Assembly (NCBI GenBank): GCA_014804695.1
Contig: JAAUZJ010000008.1
Location: 42,140 to 92,985, forward strand
DNA from: Lachnospiraceae bacterium
Lineage (GTDB): Bacteria; Bacillota; Clostridia; Lachnospirales; Lachnospiraceae
DNA: 50,846 nucleotides
Direction of reading: 5' to 3'
This document shows positions 40,938 to 48,884 of this stretch, in pieces. Position numbers and translations under genes: made by a program. Positions within the stretch are counted from its first letter, which is position 1; each line of letters opens with the position of its first letter. Below the pieces are notes generated by a model. It was given only the letters and a program-made list of their open reading frames with translations, was not told the DNA's origin and searched no databases.

Positions 40938-41891
40938 ATGAGTTCTATATTTACATTATCAATTTTACAGAGCGCACTGGAGCTTGGCTGTATTTATTCA
41001 CTGGTGGCGCTGGCGTTGTTTATTTCTTTTAGTATTTTAAATATTGCGGATTTATCCACCGACGGCTGCTTTACCTTAGGCTGTGCGGTCGGAGCTATGG
41101 TGACAATAGCCGGGCATCCGATCCTTGCGCTTTTTGCGGCAATGGGCGCCGGTATTTTATCCGGATTTATCACAGCTTTTTTACAGACCAAAATGGGAGT
41201 TCCTTCCATTTTGGCCGGTATTATAGTTAATACAGGCTTATATACCATAAATATTGCGGTAATGGGCTTTTCGTCCAATGTCAATCTTTTTGCCTGCGAT
41301 ACGATATTCAGCATGGCGAAAGAAAGGATAGCGGCGTCGTGGTATAACAACTGGTATAAATTCCTAATTGTGTTTGTGATTGTATTAATTATAGTTATAC
41401 TGCTTGCGTTGTTTCTAAATACAAGACTCGGGCTTTCGATTCGCGCTACCGGTGACAATGAGTATATGGTGCGTGCTTCAAGTATCAATCCGCTTTTTAT
41501 GATCACGGTAGGACTTTGCCTTGCAAATGCACTGACTGCATTATCCGGGGCAATTCTTGGACAGTATCAGAAATCCTGTGATATTAATCTGGGAACCGGT
41601 ATGGTTACAATCGCGCTTGCCAGCTTAATTATCGGAGAGACTCTGATAGGCCGGGGAGGCATGCTTATAAAGCTTATAGCCGTGGTGCTCGGAAGCTGCT
41701 TATACAGGTTCATAGTGGCGCTTGCACTTCGTATGAATGTGCCTGCGGAGGCATTGAAACTTGTCTCTGCGATTATAGTTGCGATAGCAATTGCTTTTCC
41801 GTATTTAAAAGAAAAGGCACTTTTTTACAAACAAAAAAATGCGGTAATCCGTGCAAATAGGAAAGGCGGTGAAGTTGATGCTGACAATTAA
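40938..41891 (+). CDS. trpY: TrpY-like ABC permease
   Basis: 317 residues with about eight TM helices. L-I-A... start then A-L-A-L-F-I-S-F-S-I-L-N-I-A-D-L-S-T-D-G and G-D-N-E-Y-M-V-R-A-S match PF02653-type permeases (branched-chain amino acid/ribose class) that partner PF04392 binding proteins. GGTGAGG upstream of ATG. It overlaps the ATPase gene by 14 bp. Confidence 0.87.
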   Translation: MSSIFTLSILQSALELGCIYSLVALALFISFSILNIADLSTDGCFTLGCAVGAMVTIAGHPILALFAAMGAGILSGFITAFLQTKMGVPSILAGIIVNTGLYTINIAVMGFSSNVNLFACDTIFSMAKERIAASWYNNWYKFLIVFVIVLIIVILLALFLNTRLGLSIRATGDNEYMVRASSINPLFMITVGLCLANALTALSGAILGQYQKSCDINLGTGMVTIALASLIIGETLIGRGGMLIKLIAVVLGSCLYRFIVALALRMNVPAEALKLVSAIIVAIAIAFPYLKEKALFYKQKNAVIRANRKGGEVDADN

Positions 41892-42681
41892 GTCTATTTC
41901 AAAGACCTTTAATCCGGGTACGGTAAATGAAAAAAAGGCGCTTGATAAGGTGAATTTGAATCTGGAAGACGGCGATTTTGCAACGATTGTAGGCAGTAAC
42001 GGAGCCGGAAAATCTACGCTTTTTAACGCAATTACCGGTAATTTTTATGTGGATGAGGGCCGGATTATTTTAGACGGCGAAAATATTACCTATAAAAAAG
42101 AGCATGTGAGAAGTAAGGTAATCGGACATCTTTTCCAGGATCCGCTAAAAGGAACCGCGCCGCATATGACAATTGAGGAGAATATGGCGCTTGCATACCT
42201 TAGGGCGTCTACTGCCAAACATGCATTTTTTAGCAGAATAAACAATAAAGAAAAGCAGAAGTTTAAAGAGCAGTTATCTTTACTGGATATGGGATTGGAA
42301 GATAGAATGAAACAGCCGGTGGGACTGCTTTCAGGTGGTCAGAGGCAGGCACTTACGCTGCTTATGGCGACTATGGTAACGCCTAAGATATTGCTTTTGG
42401 ATGAGCATACTGCAGCGCTTGATCCCGCGACAGCGGCTAAAGTATTGGAACTCACTAAGAAAATCGTCGCAGAAAGAAAGATTACATGTCTGATGGTTAC
42501 GCACAATATGCATCAGGCGCTTGAGATGGGAAATAGGACGCTTATGATGGACTCAGGAAGCATTGTTTTTGATGTTAAGGGAGAGGAAAGGGATAAGCTG
42601 ACTATTGATGATCTGCTTGAGCAGTTTAGAGTGTGCGCGGGGCGGAAGCTGGATAATGATAGGATATTGTTGTCGAGGTAG
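41878..42681 (+). CDS. trpZ: TrpZ-like ABC ATP-binding protein
   Basis: 267 residues from the ATG at 41878 (AAAGGCGGTGAAGTTG leader). Walker A G-S-N-G-A-G-K-S-T, Q-loop F-Q-D-P, signature L-S-G-G-Q-R-Q-A-L, Walker B L-L-L-D-E-H-T-A-A-L-D-P (His in place of Pro after Glu), and switch V-T-H-N-M. Completes the T-box-controlled importer. Confidence 0.9.
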   Translation: MLTIKSISKTFNPGTVNEKKALDKVNLNLEDGDFATIVGSNGAGKSTLFNAITGNFYVDEGRIILDGENITYKKEHVRSKVIGHLFQDPLKGTAPHMTIEENMALAYLRASTAKHAFFSRINNKEKQKFKEQLSLLDMGLEDRMKQPVGLLSGGQRQALTLLMATMVTPKILLLDEHTAALDPATAAKVLELTKKIVAERKITCLMVTHNMHQALEMGNRTLMMDSGSIVFDVKGEERDKLTIDDLLEQFRVCAGRKLDNDRILLSR

Positions 42682-42683
42682 AT

Positions 42684-42705
42684 GGTGAAAAATAAATTTT
42701 TCGCC
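42684..42705. repeat. intergenic palindrome, GGTGAAAAAT type (copy 2 of 3)
   Basis: GGTGAAAAAT pairs with ATTTTTCGCC (10 bp, one G-T), loop of 2 nt, then TGCGAGATTT. It follows trpZ and stands at the left border of the defence island. Confidence 0.6.
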
Positions 42706-42749
42706 TGCGAGATTTTATACATGTTCACAAAATGTTCATTTTGTGTTCG

Positions 42750-42778
42750 TTGCACATTCGCTAATAATTGGATATAAT
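42750..42778 (+). promoter_or_regulatory. SigA promoter of the second type III antitoxin RNA
   Basis: TTGCAC (42750-42755), 17-bp spacer, TATAAT (42773-42778). The start of transcription should be near 42785, just before the repeats. Confidence 0.75.
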
Positions 42779-42784
42779 AAAGCC

Positions 42785-42926
42785 AAGAAATCTGAATGAT
42801 TTCTACCTTTCGCAATGTAGGACAAAAACATTGTATTTTGTATCAATTATGTTTCGAAATGTACAACAAGTAACATTGCATTATGACACAATTACCTTTC
42901 GCAATGTAGGACAAAAAACATTGTAG
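42785..42926 (+). ncRNA. second type III antitoxin-like RNA, three 44-45-nt repeats
   Basis: Units begin at 42805, 42849 and 42894 (periods 44 and 45). Units 1 and 3 share ACCTTTCGCAATGTAGGAC and AAAAACATTGTA; unit 2 is diverged (TTTCGAAATGTACAACAAG). Within each, CAATG and CATTG (AATGT and ACATT in unit 2) can pair around an A-rich loop, fitting the pseudoknot-like repeat RNAs of type III systems. Repeat length is nearer to CptI (40-48 nt) than to ToxI. Confidence 0.75.
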
Positions 42927-42957
42927 GCCCTATATAGTATGTATAGGGCTTTTTTTG
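42927..42957 (+). terminator. terminator between RNA repeats and toxin start
   Basis: GCCCTATA (42927-42934), 7-nt loop, TATAGGGC (42942-42949), then TTTTTTT. Position matches the attenuating terminator of type III loci. Confidence 0.85.
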
Positions 42958-42972
42958 TGCATAGGAGAAGAA

Positions 42973-43674
42973 ATGAAAGAACATGGAATGTATTTTGGTA
43001 AAAATGAATTTTATCAGATAATCAGGAATATAGGTGGTACATGGAATGACTCAAAAGAAAGACCTGTTATATGTCTGATGAAGTCTTTAGAATGTGATAA
43101 TTTATATTGGGCGATTCCTGTTGGAAATTATGAGCATAGAGATGAAAAAGCAAAAGAGAGAATTCAAAAATATATATGTTTTCGCAATTTGGAGAAAGAA
43201 ACTAATAATGCGATTGCACTTTTTGGTGATAAAGAGGCTGGGAGTATTGTTCTTTTAAAGAATTTTGAGAGTTACTATAATGGATATGATGAGAATGGGA
43301 AGCATTTTGACGGTTATGTGGAATTAATAGACAAGTTGAAAACTCTTTTTCCGTTGGGAGCACCGTTTGAAGGGGAGAAGGCGGAGAAAGCGTTTATTAT
43401 GCTTTATGGAGCGATTCTCAGAATGAAGAATATCCTTTCCACCTTTGATGATTTTGAGGGAAAGGAAATTTTGTCTGGTCGGGATTTTCAGGATTACCAG
43501 AGCGAGTACATTGACTTTTATCAGAAATATAAATCAAAATCAAATGAAAAGAAAGAAAATATCAATGATGATGTGGTGTTTGAAATTGAACTTGTGAAAC
43601 AGGTGGAAATTAATATTGACTATATTCTTATGCTTGTGAAGAAGTATCAGCAGGAAGGAAACCAGAATAAATAG
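42973..43674 (+). pseudogene. chimera: N-terminal part of a type III toxin joined in frame to the hsdR C-terminal region
   Basis: 233 codons from ATG 42973 (AGGAGAAG upstream). Residues 1 to ~77 (F-Y-Q-I-I-R-N-I-G-G-T-W-N-D, then E-R-P-V-I-C-L-M-K and L-Y-W-A-I-P-V-G-N-Y-E-H-R) look like the barrel start of a type III toxin of the CptN/ToxN superfold. From ~78 (A-I-A-L-F-G-D-K-E-A-G-S-I-V-L-L-K) the sequence is that of a type I restriction R subunit: F-P-L-G-A-P, G-A-I-L-R-M-K-N-I-L, G-R-D-F-Q-D-Y-Q-S, and N-D-D-V-V-F-E-I-E-L-V-K-Q. The reading stays in one frame across the joint near 43204. The TAG at 43672 replaces a Glu of HsdR. The toxin lacks its second half, so this is probably non-functional as either protein. 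Confidence 0.75.
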
Positions 43675-44052
43675 ATTGTTGTAACGATTGAAAAGGCAGT
43701 TAATTCCAGTATGAATCTGCGCAGCAAAATGGAGTTGATCAGGAATTTTCTGGCAAGAATCAATGCGCAGACCGAAGTAGATGGGGACTGGAAGAAGTTC
43801 GTGGACGAACAGAGAGAGAATGACCTTGCTGTTATTATTGAGGAAGAAAAACTGAAGGCATAAGAAACACATAGATTTATGGACAATTCGTTTAGGGATG
43901 GTGTGTTGAAAACAACGGGGACGGATATTGATGTTATTATGCCCGCGGTATCTCGTTTTGGTGGAGGTAACAGGGCAGAGAAGAAGAAAAGGGTTATTGA
44001 GAGGTTGATGGCTTACTATGAGAAGTATGTGGAGATTGTGAGTATAAGATAG
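43675..44052 (+). pseudogene. hsdR 3' remnant (type I restriction R subunit C-terminus)
   Basis: The same frame continues after TAG: I-V-V-T-I-E-K-A-V-N-S-S-M-N-L-R-S-K, then I-I-E-E-E-K-L-K-A, TAA at 43861, and E-T-H-R-F-M-D-N-S-F-R-D-G, T-T-G-T-D-I-D, R-F-G-G-G-N-R-A-E-K-K to a stop at 44050. These are diagnostic of HsdR C-termini (F-R-D-G-x-L-K-T-T-G-T-D-I and S-R-F-G-G-G-N-R). Both nonsense codons stand where the family has Glu (GAG to TAG, GAA to TAA). No hsdM or hsdS gene remains in the window. Confidence 0.85.
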
Positions 44053-44080
44053 TTTTTGGTAATTATGTGGGAGGAAACTT

Positions 44081-44709
44081 ATGGATTATGAAGCACCAGA
44101 AAATTTTATTGAGTTTAAGTATGGCTGGTATCGAGGAATTGACTTTGATAAAGAAGCGGAATTGTTTAGGATTGAATTAGATAACGCTAAGAAAGAAAAT
44201 GATATTCAGCGATACATAAAAGGAAATAAAAAATGGTTTATACTGGCATCTCTTTTTAAGAGTATGATTTTGGGCATCATGAAGCATATATTGCTCCAGA
44301 GCAAATGTTAGGGAGCGAGTACCGAGTAGATTATATGCTATTGGGACGTAATTCAATTGGACATCATATTATACTTGTTGAATTTGAGGGTGTAAATGTA
44401 GATTATAAGATTAAGACAAGCAATACAGAATCTGAATCTGTTAGAAAAGGACTTACGCAAATAAGGGATTGGAGACGTTGGATGGATGATAACCGATTAT
44501 ATTTTATGAGAAGTTGTGGATTGGTTGATATTAGCAGAAATATTCCATCATGGGGAATAAATTATTGTTTGGTAGTTGGTAGAAGAAGTCGAATGGATGA
44601 TGTCGCAAACCAAATGAGAGGGCAGAGTCAACATGATACACCGGGATTAAGAATTGTATCATATGATCGACTTGTAGATAATGTAAAAAGATTGTCTAAT
44701 GGCTTTTGA
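44081..44709 (+). pseudogene. Shedu-like DUF4263 nuclease gene, frameshifted
   Basis: GGGAGG precedes ATG 44081. The first part (to ~44258) ends in K-K-W-F-I-L-A-S-L-F-K; the rest continues in the -1-relative frame from 44260 as E-Y-D-F-G-H-H-E-A-Y-I-A-P-E-Q-M-L-G-S-E-Y-R-V-D-Y. Restoring one A after TTTTTAA joins both. The second part has I-I-L-V-E-F-E-G-V, R-K-G-L-T-Q-I-R-D-W and P-S-W-G-I-N-Y-C-L-V-V-G-R, which match the DUF4263/SduA (Shedu) antiphage family with a PD-(D/E)xK-like nuclease core. As read, the gene gives a 76-residue fragment and an N-truncated nuclease (possible ATG at 44305, overlapping the first stop). Confidence 0.78.
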
Positions 44710-44726
44710 TAATTACGAGGTGATGT

Positions 44727-46238
44727 TTGGTGATTAGTCAGGATACATTAAAACAAATATCCAGCATATTTTGTGGAGATATTGAAAATTATTATACATA
44801 TAAATCGGGTCCAAAGTTAGTTGGATTTTTTAATCAATATTATAAAGCAGGTGATGTATATCGGCAGGGGTTTCCGTCTAGGTGGGTGTATGTGTATGAT
44901 AAATTGGTGGAATTAATTAATAATGGTAAATTTGATACATTTCTTGATATTATATTGAGTAAATCCTATTTAATGTCAGAACAATCATTATCACAAGTTG
45001 CTGCTGCCGAAAAAGCAAATGAAATTTGGAGTGGTATAAATCACGTATTGCAGAAAGATCAATATAAAATCACAAAAATAGATGGAAAATACCATTTAGT
45101 AAAAGAAAATGATGATCTTGAGCTAATTGGAAGTGGTGGCTTTGCAAATGTTTATAAACAGAAGTCAACAGGACTAATAATAAAAAAGCTAAAAGATGAT
45201 TATTTGACAAATAAGGGTATTAGAAGTCGATTCAAAAGGGAGTTTGAAATTACCCAATCTTTGCAAGATGCATTTGGAATTATAAAAGTTTATAAATTCT
45301 ATGAGGGAAATTGTTCATATTCGATGGAACCGGCAGAAATTACATTGGAAAAATATGTGCTAAATAATGATTTGCCGATGGATTCAAAAATTACTTGTAT
45401 ACGGCAAATTTTATATATAATGACAGAGGTTCATAAAAGGGATATTATACATCGTGATATAAGTGCTAATAATATATTTGTTATTTCAGGGACATTGAAA
45501 ATTGCCGATTTTGGATTGGGAAAGGATCTTAATGTGTTTACATCTCATCAAACGATTCATACAAATGCTATGGGGCAATATTATTACTGTGCACCGGAAC
45601 AGTTCATGATGTTGAAAGATGCAGATAAACGAAGTGATGTATATTCGCTTGGACGTACAATTAACTTTATTATGACAAGTAATCCAAGAGATTCGCACCA
45701 TGCTTTTAGAAGTGTAGCTGAAAAAGCTACAAATAGTGATGCTGCATATCGCTATGCTGATGCTGGTCAATTATCCATATTCTTTGAAAAATCGGTAGCA
45801 TATGAAAAAAAGGCAGAAAACAAAGAAAGAATAAATGCAAAGATAAGTAGTGGACTATATGATGAAGATGTCGAAAGCTATTTGTACAATTTATCAAGTG
45901 AAGAAATTGTACGAGGAATGAAAAGTATAGGAAATGATTTTGCAAGTGTTCTATTAAAATTTATGGATGTTGATGATAATCATGCGCAATATATAATTCA
46001 GAGTATAGACAAAGAATATCAATCAGTCTGTGGGCGTGTTTATGACGCGTATGATATATTTGCTTCATTTGCAAGGAATGTATTAAGAGGAAGTTATTCA
46101 TATGTTGTAAAAGAAACAGCGGCAAATATATTGAGATTTGTGGCGTGGGATGTTAATCGTTTTAGCGCACAACATATGGTGGAAGATATTATCAATGAAG
46201 GGATTGAACCGCTTTTGGAGGAAGTGATTAGGCAATAA
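44727..46238 (+). CDS. AbiJ-like N-terminal domain fused to a Ser/Thr protein kinase
   Basis: 503 residues. Residues ~10-110 (F-C-G-D-I-E-N-Y-Y, G-P-K-L-V-G-F-F-N-Q-Y-Y, G-F-P-S-R-W-V-Y-V-Y-D-K-L) resemble the AbiJ N-terminal domain of abortive-infection proteins. A complete eukaryote-type kinase follows (~130-340): glycine loop G-S-G-G-F-A-N-V (135-142), Lys near 153, H-R-D (242-244) with Asn249, D-F-G (261-263), A-P-E-Q, and D-V-Y-S-L-G. The last ~150 residues are helical. All catalytic residues are in place. A kinase that responds to phage and phosphorylates host targets is the likely role (inference from domains and island). The start is TTG 44727 or GTG 44730, both behind GAGG. It follows the broken Shedu gene by 17 bp. 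Confidence 0.82.
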   Translation: MVISQDTLKQISSIFCGDIENYYTYKSGPKLVGFFNQYYKAGDVYRQGFPSRWVYVYDKLVELINNGKFDTFLDIILSKSYLMSEQSLSQVAAAEKANEIWSGINHVLQKDQYKITKIDGKYHLVKENDDLELIGSGGFANVYKQKSTGLIIKKLKDDYLTNKGIRSRFKREFEITQSLQDAFGIIKVYKFYEGNCSYSMEPAEITLEKYVLNNDLPMDSKITCIRQILYIMTEVHKRDIIHRDISANNIFVISGTLKIADFGLGKDLNVFTSHQTIHTNAMGQYYYCAPEQFMMLKDADKRSDVYSLGRTINFIMTSNPRDSHHAFRSVAEKATNSDAAYRYADAGQLSIFFEKSVAYEKKAENKERINAKISSGLYDEDVESYLYNLSSEEIVRGMKSIGNDFASVLLKFMDVDDNHAQYIIQSIDKEYQSVCGRVYDAYDIFASFARNVLRGSYSYVVKETAANILRFVAWDVNRFSAQHMVEDIINEGIEPLLEEVIRQ

Positions 46239-46277
46239 CGAGTTAAATGGAACGGGAAATATAGGAGCGATTTAGTG

Positions 46278-46709
46278 ATGAAAGAATCAAGCATGGGTGA
46301 AGTGAAGAAATTGTCTTTGGGTGGATGGGTTTTCTATTTGAGAGGAGAGGAAAGTTGCTTGGATAGGCATAAATGCGGAAAGTGGATGCATTTCTTCAAT
46401 AATAAGGAATTTGCAGTACATATATGTGAAGAAGCAGTTTCCAATGGTATCTGTGTAGAAGCCAAACATGCAGATGCGGATGAGGGGGTATGTTGCTTTT
46501 ATTTGAACAGTGATGATATTGAAGGACATAAGAGAGTATTATCATATTTTATCGAAAATGACCTGATAAGGAAAACAAAGACTGGAAAACTATATAATAT
46601 TTCCTTTAAATTGGACGATCAAACGAGAGCAGGGGAGTATGGTACCGAATTTCATTCAGAAATTAAATTAGAGCATTTTGTGGACTTAAATACAGGGGAG
46701 TTTCTTTAA
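46278..46709 (+). CDS. unrecognised island protein
   Basis: 143 residues from ATG 46278 (AGGAG 10 bp upstream; GTG 46275 is also possible). Notable features: G-G-W-V-F-Y-L, C-L-D-R-H-K-C-G-K-W-M-H-F-F, three to five cysteines and several histidines in the first half, and Y-N-I-S-F-K-L-D-D-Q-T-R-A-G-E-Y-G near the end. I do not recognise a family with certainty. It lies 39 bp after the kinase gene, in the same direction, and 110 bp before the AlbA_2 gene, so it may be a partner of the kinase. Confidence 0.7.
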   Translation: MKESSMGEVKKLSLGGWVFYLRGEESCLDRHKCGKWMHFFNNKEFAVHICEEAVSNGICVEAKHADADEGVCCFYLNSDDIEGHKRVLSYFIENDLIRKTKTGKLYNISFKLDDQTRAGEYGTEFHSEIKLEHFVDLNTGEFL

Positions 46710-46819
46710 TCTTCTTAAAATGAAATATGTATTGTAAAATTATTAATGGATGAGGAATGAGAATGAAAGTAAATAAATAGATAATCATATTATGTCGTGA
46801 CAAGAAAGAGGAGATGAAA

Positions 46820-48343
46820 GTGAAAGAAATACAAAATTCCGAACAGATTTCAACTGAAGATTTAAAAGAGTGGTTGCTCAATGTACATGAAAAATATTTC
46901 GTTGAATTAAAAAAAGCTAATGAGTTACCAAATTCTTTTTGGGAAAGTTATTCTTCCTTTTGCAATACATCTGGTGGATTTATTATTCTTGGAGTGGCAG
47001 AAGGAGAAGTGGAAAATGAAATTGTAGGTGTTGGAAATCCGGAAAAGATATTAACGAGTTTATGGGACCAACTTTCTAATACAAATAAGGTTAGTTATCG
47101 GAATGTTGATAATCAGGATGTGAATACATATATTATTGATGGAAAGACTATTATCATAATATATGTAAAGGAAGCTGCAGAAAGCATGAAGCCAATTTAT
47201 ATAGGCAATAAACTTGAAAATTCATGGATTAGAACTGGTGATGGAGATCGTAGAGCAACTAGAGAAGAATTGGCTGCTTTTATGAGAAACGCACAGCCGG
47301 GGCAGGATAACCTAGCAGCAGATAATTTTACTATAGACGATTTGGATATTGATTCTATCATAACGTATAAGGAACGTGTAAGTAAACGATTTCCTAAAAA
47401 GAGATATATTGAAATGGATAATCAGGATTTCCTGAGTGAAATAGGTGCTTGCTATAAAGATAGAAATACTGGGGAATTGAAGATTAAAAGAGGAACATTA
47501 TTATTTTTAGGTAAATGTAATTCTATAAAAGAGATATTTCCACACTTTCATTTAGATTTCTTTAATCGAAGAGGAAATAATCCAAGGTGGACGGATCGTG
47601 TATCAGACGATGAACCAAGTGATTATGAAATGAATCTATACAATTTTTACAATATTGTATACGAAAAGATAAAGATATTATTGCAAGAGTCATTTGCATT
47701 AGATAGTGAACAACAGAGGCTTCCTCTGTCAGAATTTGATGAAACTATCCGAGAATGTCTGGTTAATTGCTTGGCGCATGCGGATTATGTACAAGGGTAT
47801 CCATCTATTAAAGTAGATGTTTATGATGGTTGGTTTTGTTTTACTAATCCAGGTAAGATGCTTATCTCAACACAACAATTCTTTCTAGGAGGCGATTCAA
47901 GACCACGTAATGAAGTTATTATGAAATTATTCCGGTTATTAGGTGTATCTGAAAGGCAAGGCTTTGGAGGACCATTGATATATAAAATTGCTATGCAAAA
48001 TGACTACAAGAGACCTGAAATATTAACAAATATTGAGAGGACAGAACTCAAAGTTTGGAATATAGATTTAGTGGATTCATATCCGGATTTAGCATCCGAT
48101 GAAAAAAGTGTATTGAGATATATTGTGAAAAGTAGTCAGGCACAATCGGTTAATGCCATTAAAAATGCATTACATATGACCGAATATCGGGTGCGAAACA
48201 GCATAAAGATACTTGAGGAGGAAGGACTGATTAGTAAAATAGGAAATGGACCGTCAACTAAGTATAGTATAGGAATTGAGAGCGTAGAATTTTTGACGCA
48301 ATTGCAGATGGCAATGGATATTTTGAAGAAGCAAATGAGCTAG
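46820..48343 (+). CDS. AlbA_2 (Schlafen-like) DNA/RNA-binding protein with HATPase-like and winged-helix domains
   Basis: 507 residues from GTG 46820, chosen because GAGGAG is 6 bp away; the ATG at 46814 is too close to it. N-terminal AlbA_2 domain (~25-150): V-E-L-K-K-A, C-N-T-S-G-G-F-I-I-L-G-V, and S-W-I-R-T-G-D-G-D-R-R-A. A central region (~270-410) has the histidine-kinase-like ATPase pattern E-C-L-V-N-C-L-A-H-A-D-Y, F-T-N-P-G-K and R-Q-G-F-G-G. A C-terminal winged helix (~430-500) follows. Such proteins occur widely in bacteria, often as transcriptional regulators or in defence loci. A cluster of TATCTCGTGA repeats lies just behind it. Confidence 0.85.
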   Translation: MKEIQNSEQISTEDLKEWLLNVHEKYFVELKKANELPNSFWESYSSFCNTSGGFIILGVAEGEVENEIVGVGNPEKILTSLWDQLSNTNKVSYRNVDNQDVNTYIIDGKTIIIIYVKEAAESMKPIYIGNKLENSWIRTGDGDRRATREELAAFMRNAQPGQDNLAADNFTIDDLDIDSIITYKERVSKRFPKKRYIEMDNQDFLSEIGACYKDRNTGELKIKRGTLLFLGKCNSIKEIFPHFHLDFFNRRGNNPRWTDRVSDDEPSDYEMNLYNFYNIVYEKIKILLQESFALDSEQQRLPLSEFDETIRECLVNCLAHADYVQGYPSIKVDVYDGWFCFTNPGKMLISTQQFFLGGDSRPRNEVIMKLFRLLGVSERQGFGGPLIYKIAMQNDYKRPEILTNIERTELKVWNIDLVDSYPDLASDEKSVLRYIVKSSQAQSVNAIKNALHMTEYRVRNSIKILEEEGLISKIGNGPSTKYSIGIESVEFLTQLQMAMDILKKQMS

Positions 48344-48345
48344 AT

Positions 48346-48467
48346 TATCTCGTGATTATCTTGTGAAAGTAATGAAAATAAGTGTGAAGCATACAATTTT
48401 TGTGGAAATGCTACTTTGTGAGTATCTCGTGAATATCTCGTGAAATTCATAAGATTTTCACGAGATA
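48346..48467. repeat. TATCTCGTGA repeat cluster behind the AlbA_2 gene
   Basis: TATCTCGTGA at 48346, 48423 and 48434, a one-base variant (TATCTTGTGA) at 48357, and an inverted copy at 48458-48467. Direct copies come in pairs 11 bp apart. The copy at 48434-48445 and the inverted one form a perfect 12-bp stem. The remaining ~140 bp to ptsH show nothing I can name. Confidence 0.8.
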
Positions 48468-48611
48468 AAAAGTTGTGCTGATACCAATAAGGTGACAGAA
48501 AAATTTTAAAGTTACAGTTGAGCAGAGTAAAGAATAATCCTACCATTTCTGGAAATGATAAAGAAAAAGTGTTTTGAAGCAGAAAACTTATGAAAGGCAG
48601 GATTATTCATT

Positions 48612-48869
48612 ATGGAGAAATTTGAATATCAGATCAAGGACGAAATAGGGATTCATGCAAGGCCGGCGGGGCTGCTGGTTAAAGAGGCGAGTAAATATGC
48701 TTCGGCGGTTCAGATCAGCTGTAATGATAAAAAAGGAGATGCCAAAAGTATATTCGGCGTTATGGGGCTTGGAGCCAAGAAGGGTGATGTTATAACGGTG
48801 ACGGTAGAAGGTGATGATGAGAGGGTAGCTGCCGGAGAGATTGAGAAATTTCTTGGCAGTAACTTATAG
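48612..48869 (+). CDS. ptsH: phosphocarrier protein HPr
   Basis: 85 residues. G-I-H-A-R-P-A holds the phosphorylated His16 (His15 equivalent) that carries phosphate from enzyme I to sugar permeases. The regulatory serine region reads D-A-K-S-I-F-G-V-M-G-L, so the HPr kinase site Ser46-equivalent is present, as expected in a Gram-positive. GAAAGGCAGG precedes the ATG. Followed 15 bp later by ptsI. Confidence 0.95.
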   Translation: MEKFEYQIKDEIGIHARPAGLLVKEASKYASAVQISCNDKKGDAKSIFGVMGLGAKKGDVITVTVEGDDERVAAGEIEKFLGSNL

Positions 48870-48884
48870 TGAAAGGGTTGGCGT

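Noticed and set aside
42805..42926. Second set of ~45-nt repeats as a degenerate CRISPR
   Set aside because: Only three units, no spacers, no cas genes, and a terminator before a toxin-like start.
43675..44052. Two separate small genes behind the toxin chimera
   Set aside because: Both pieces lie in one frame and align end to end with the HsdR C-terminus; they are one decayed gene with nonsense codons.
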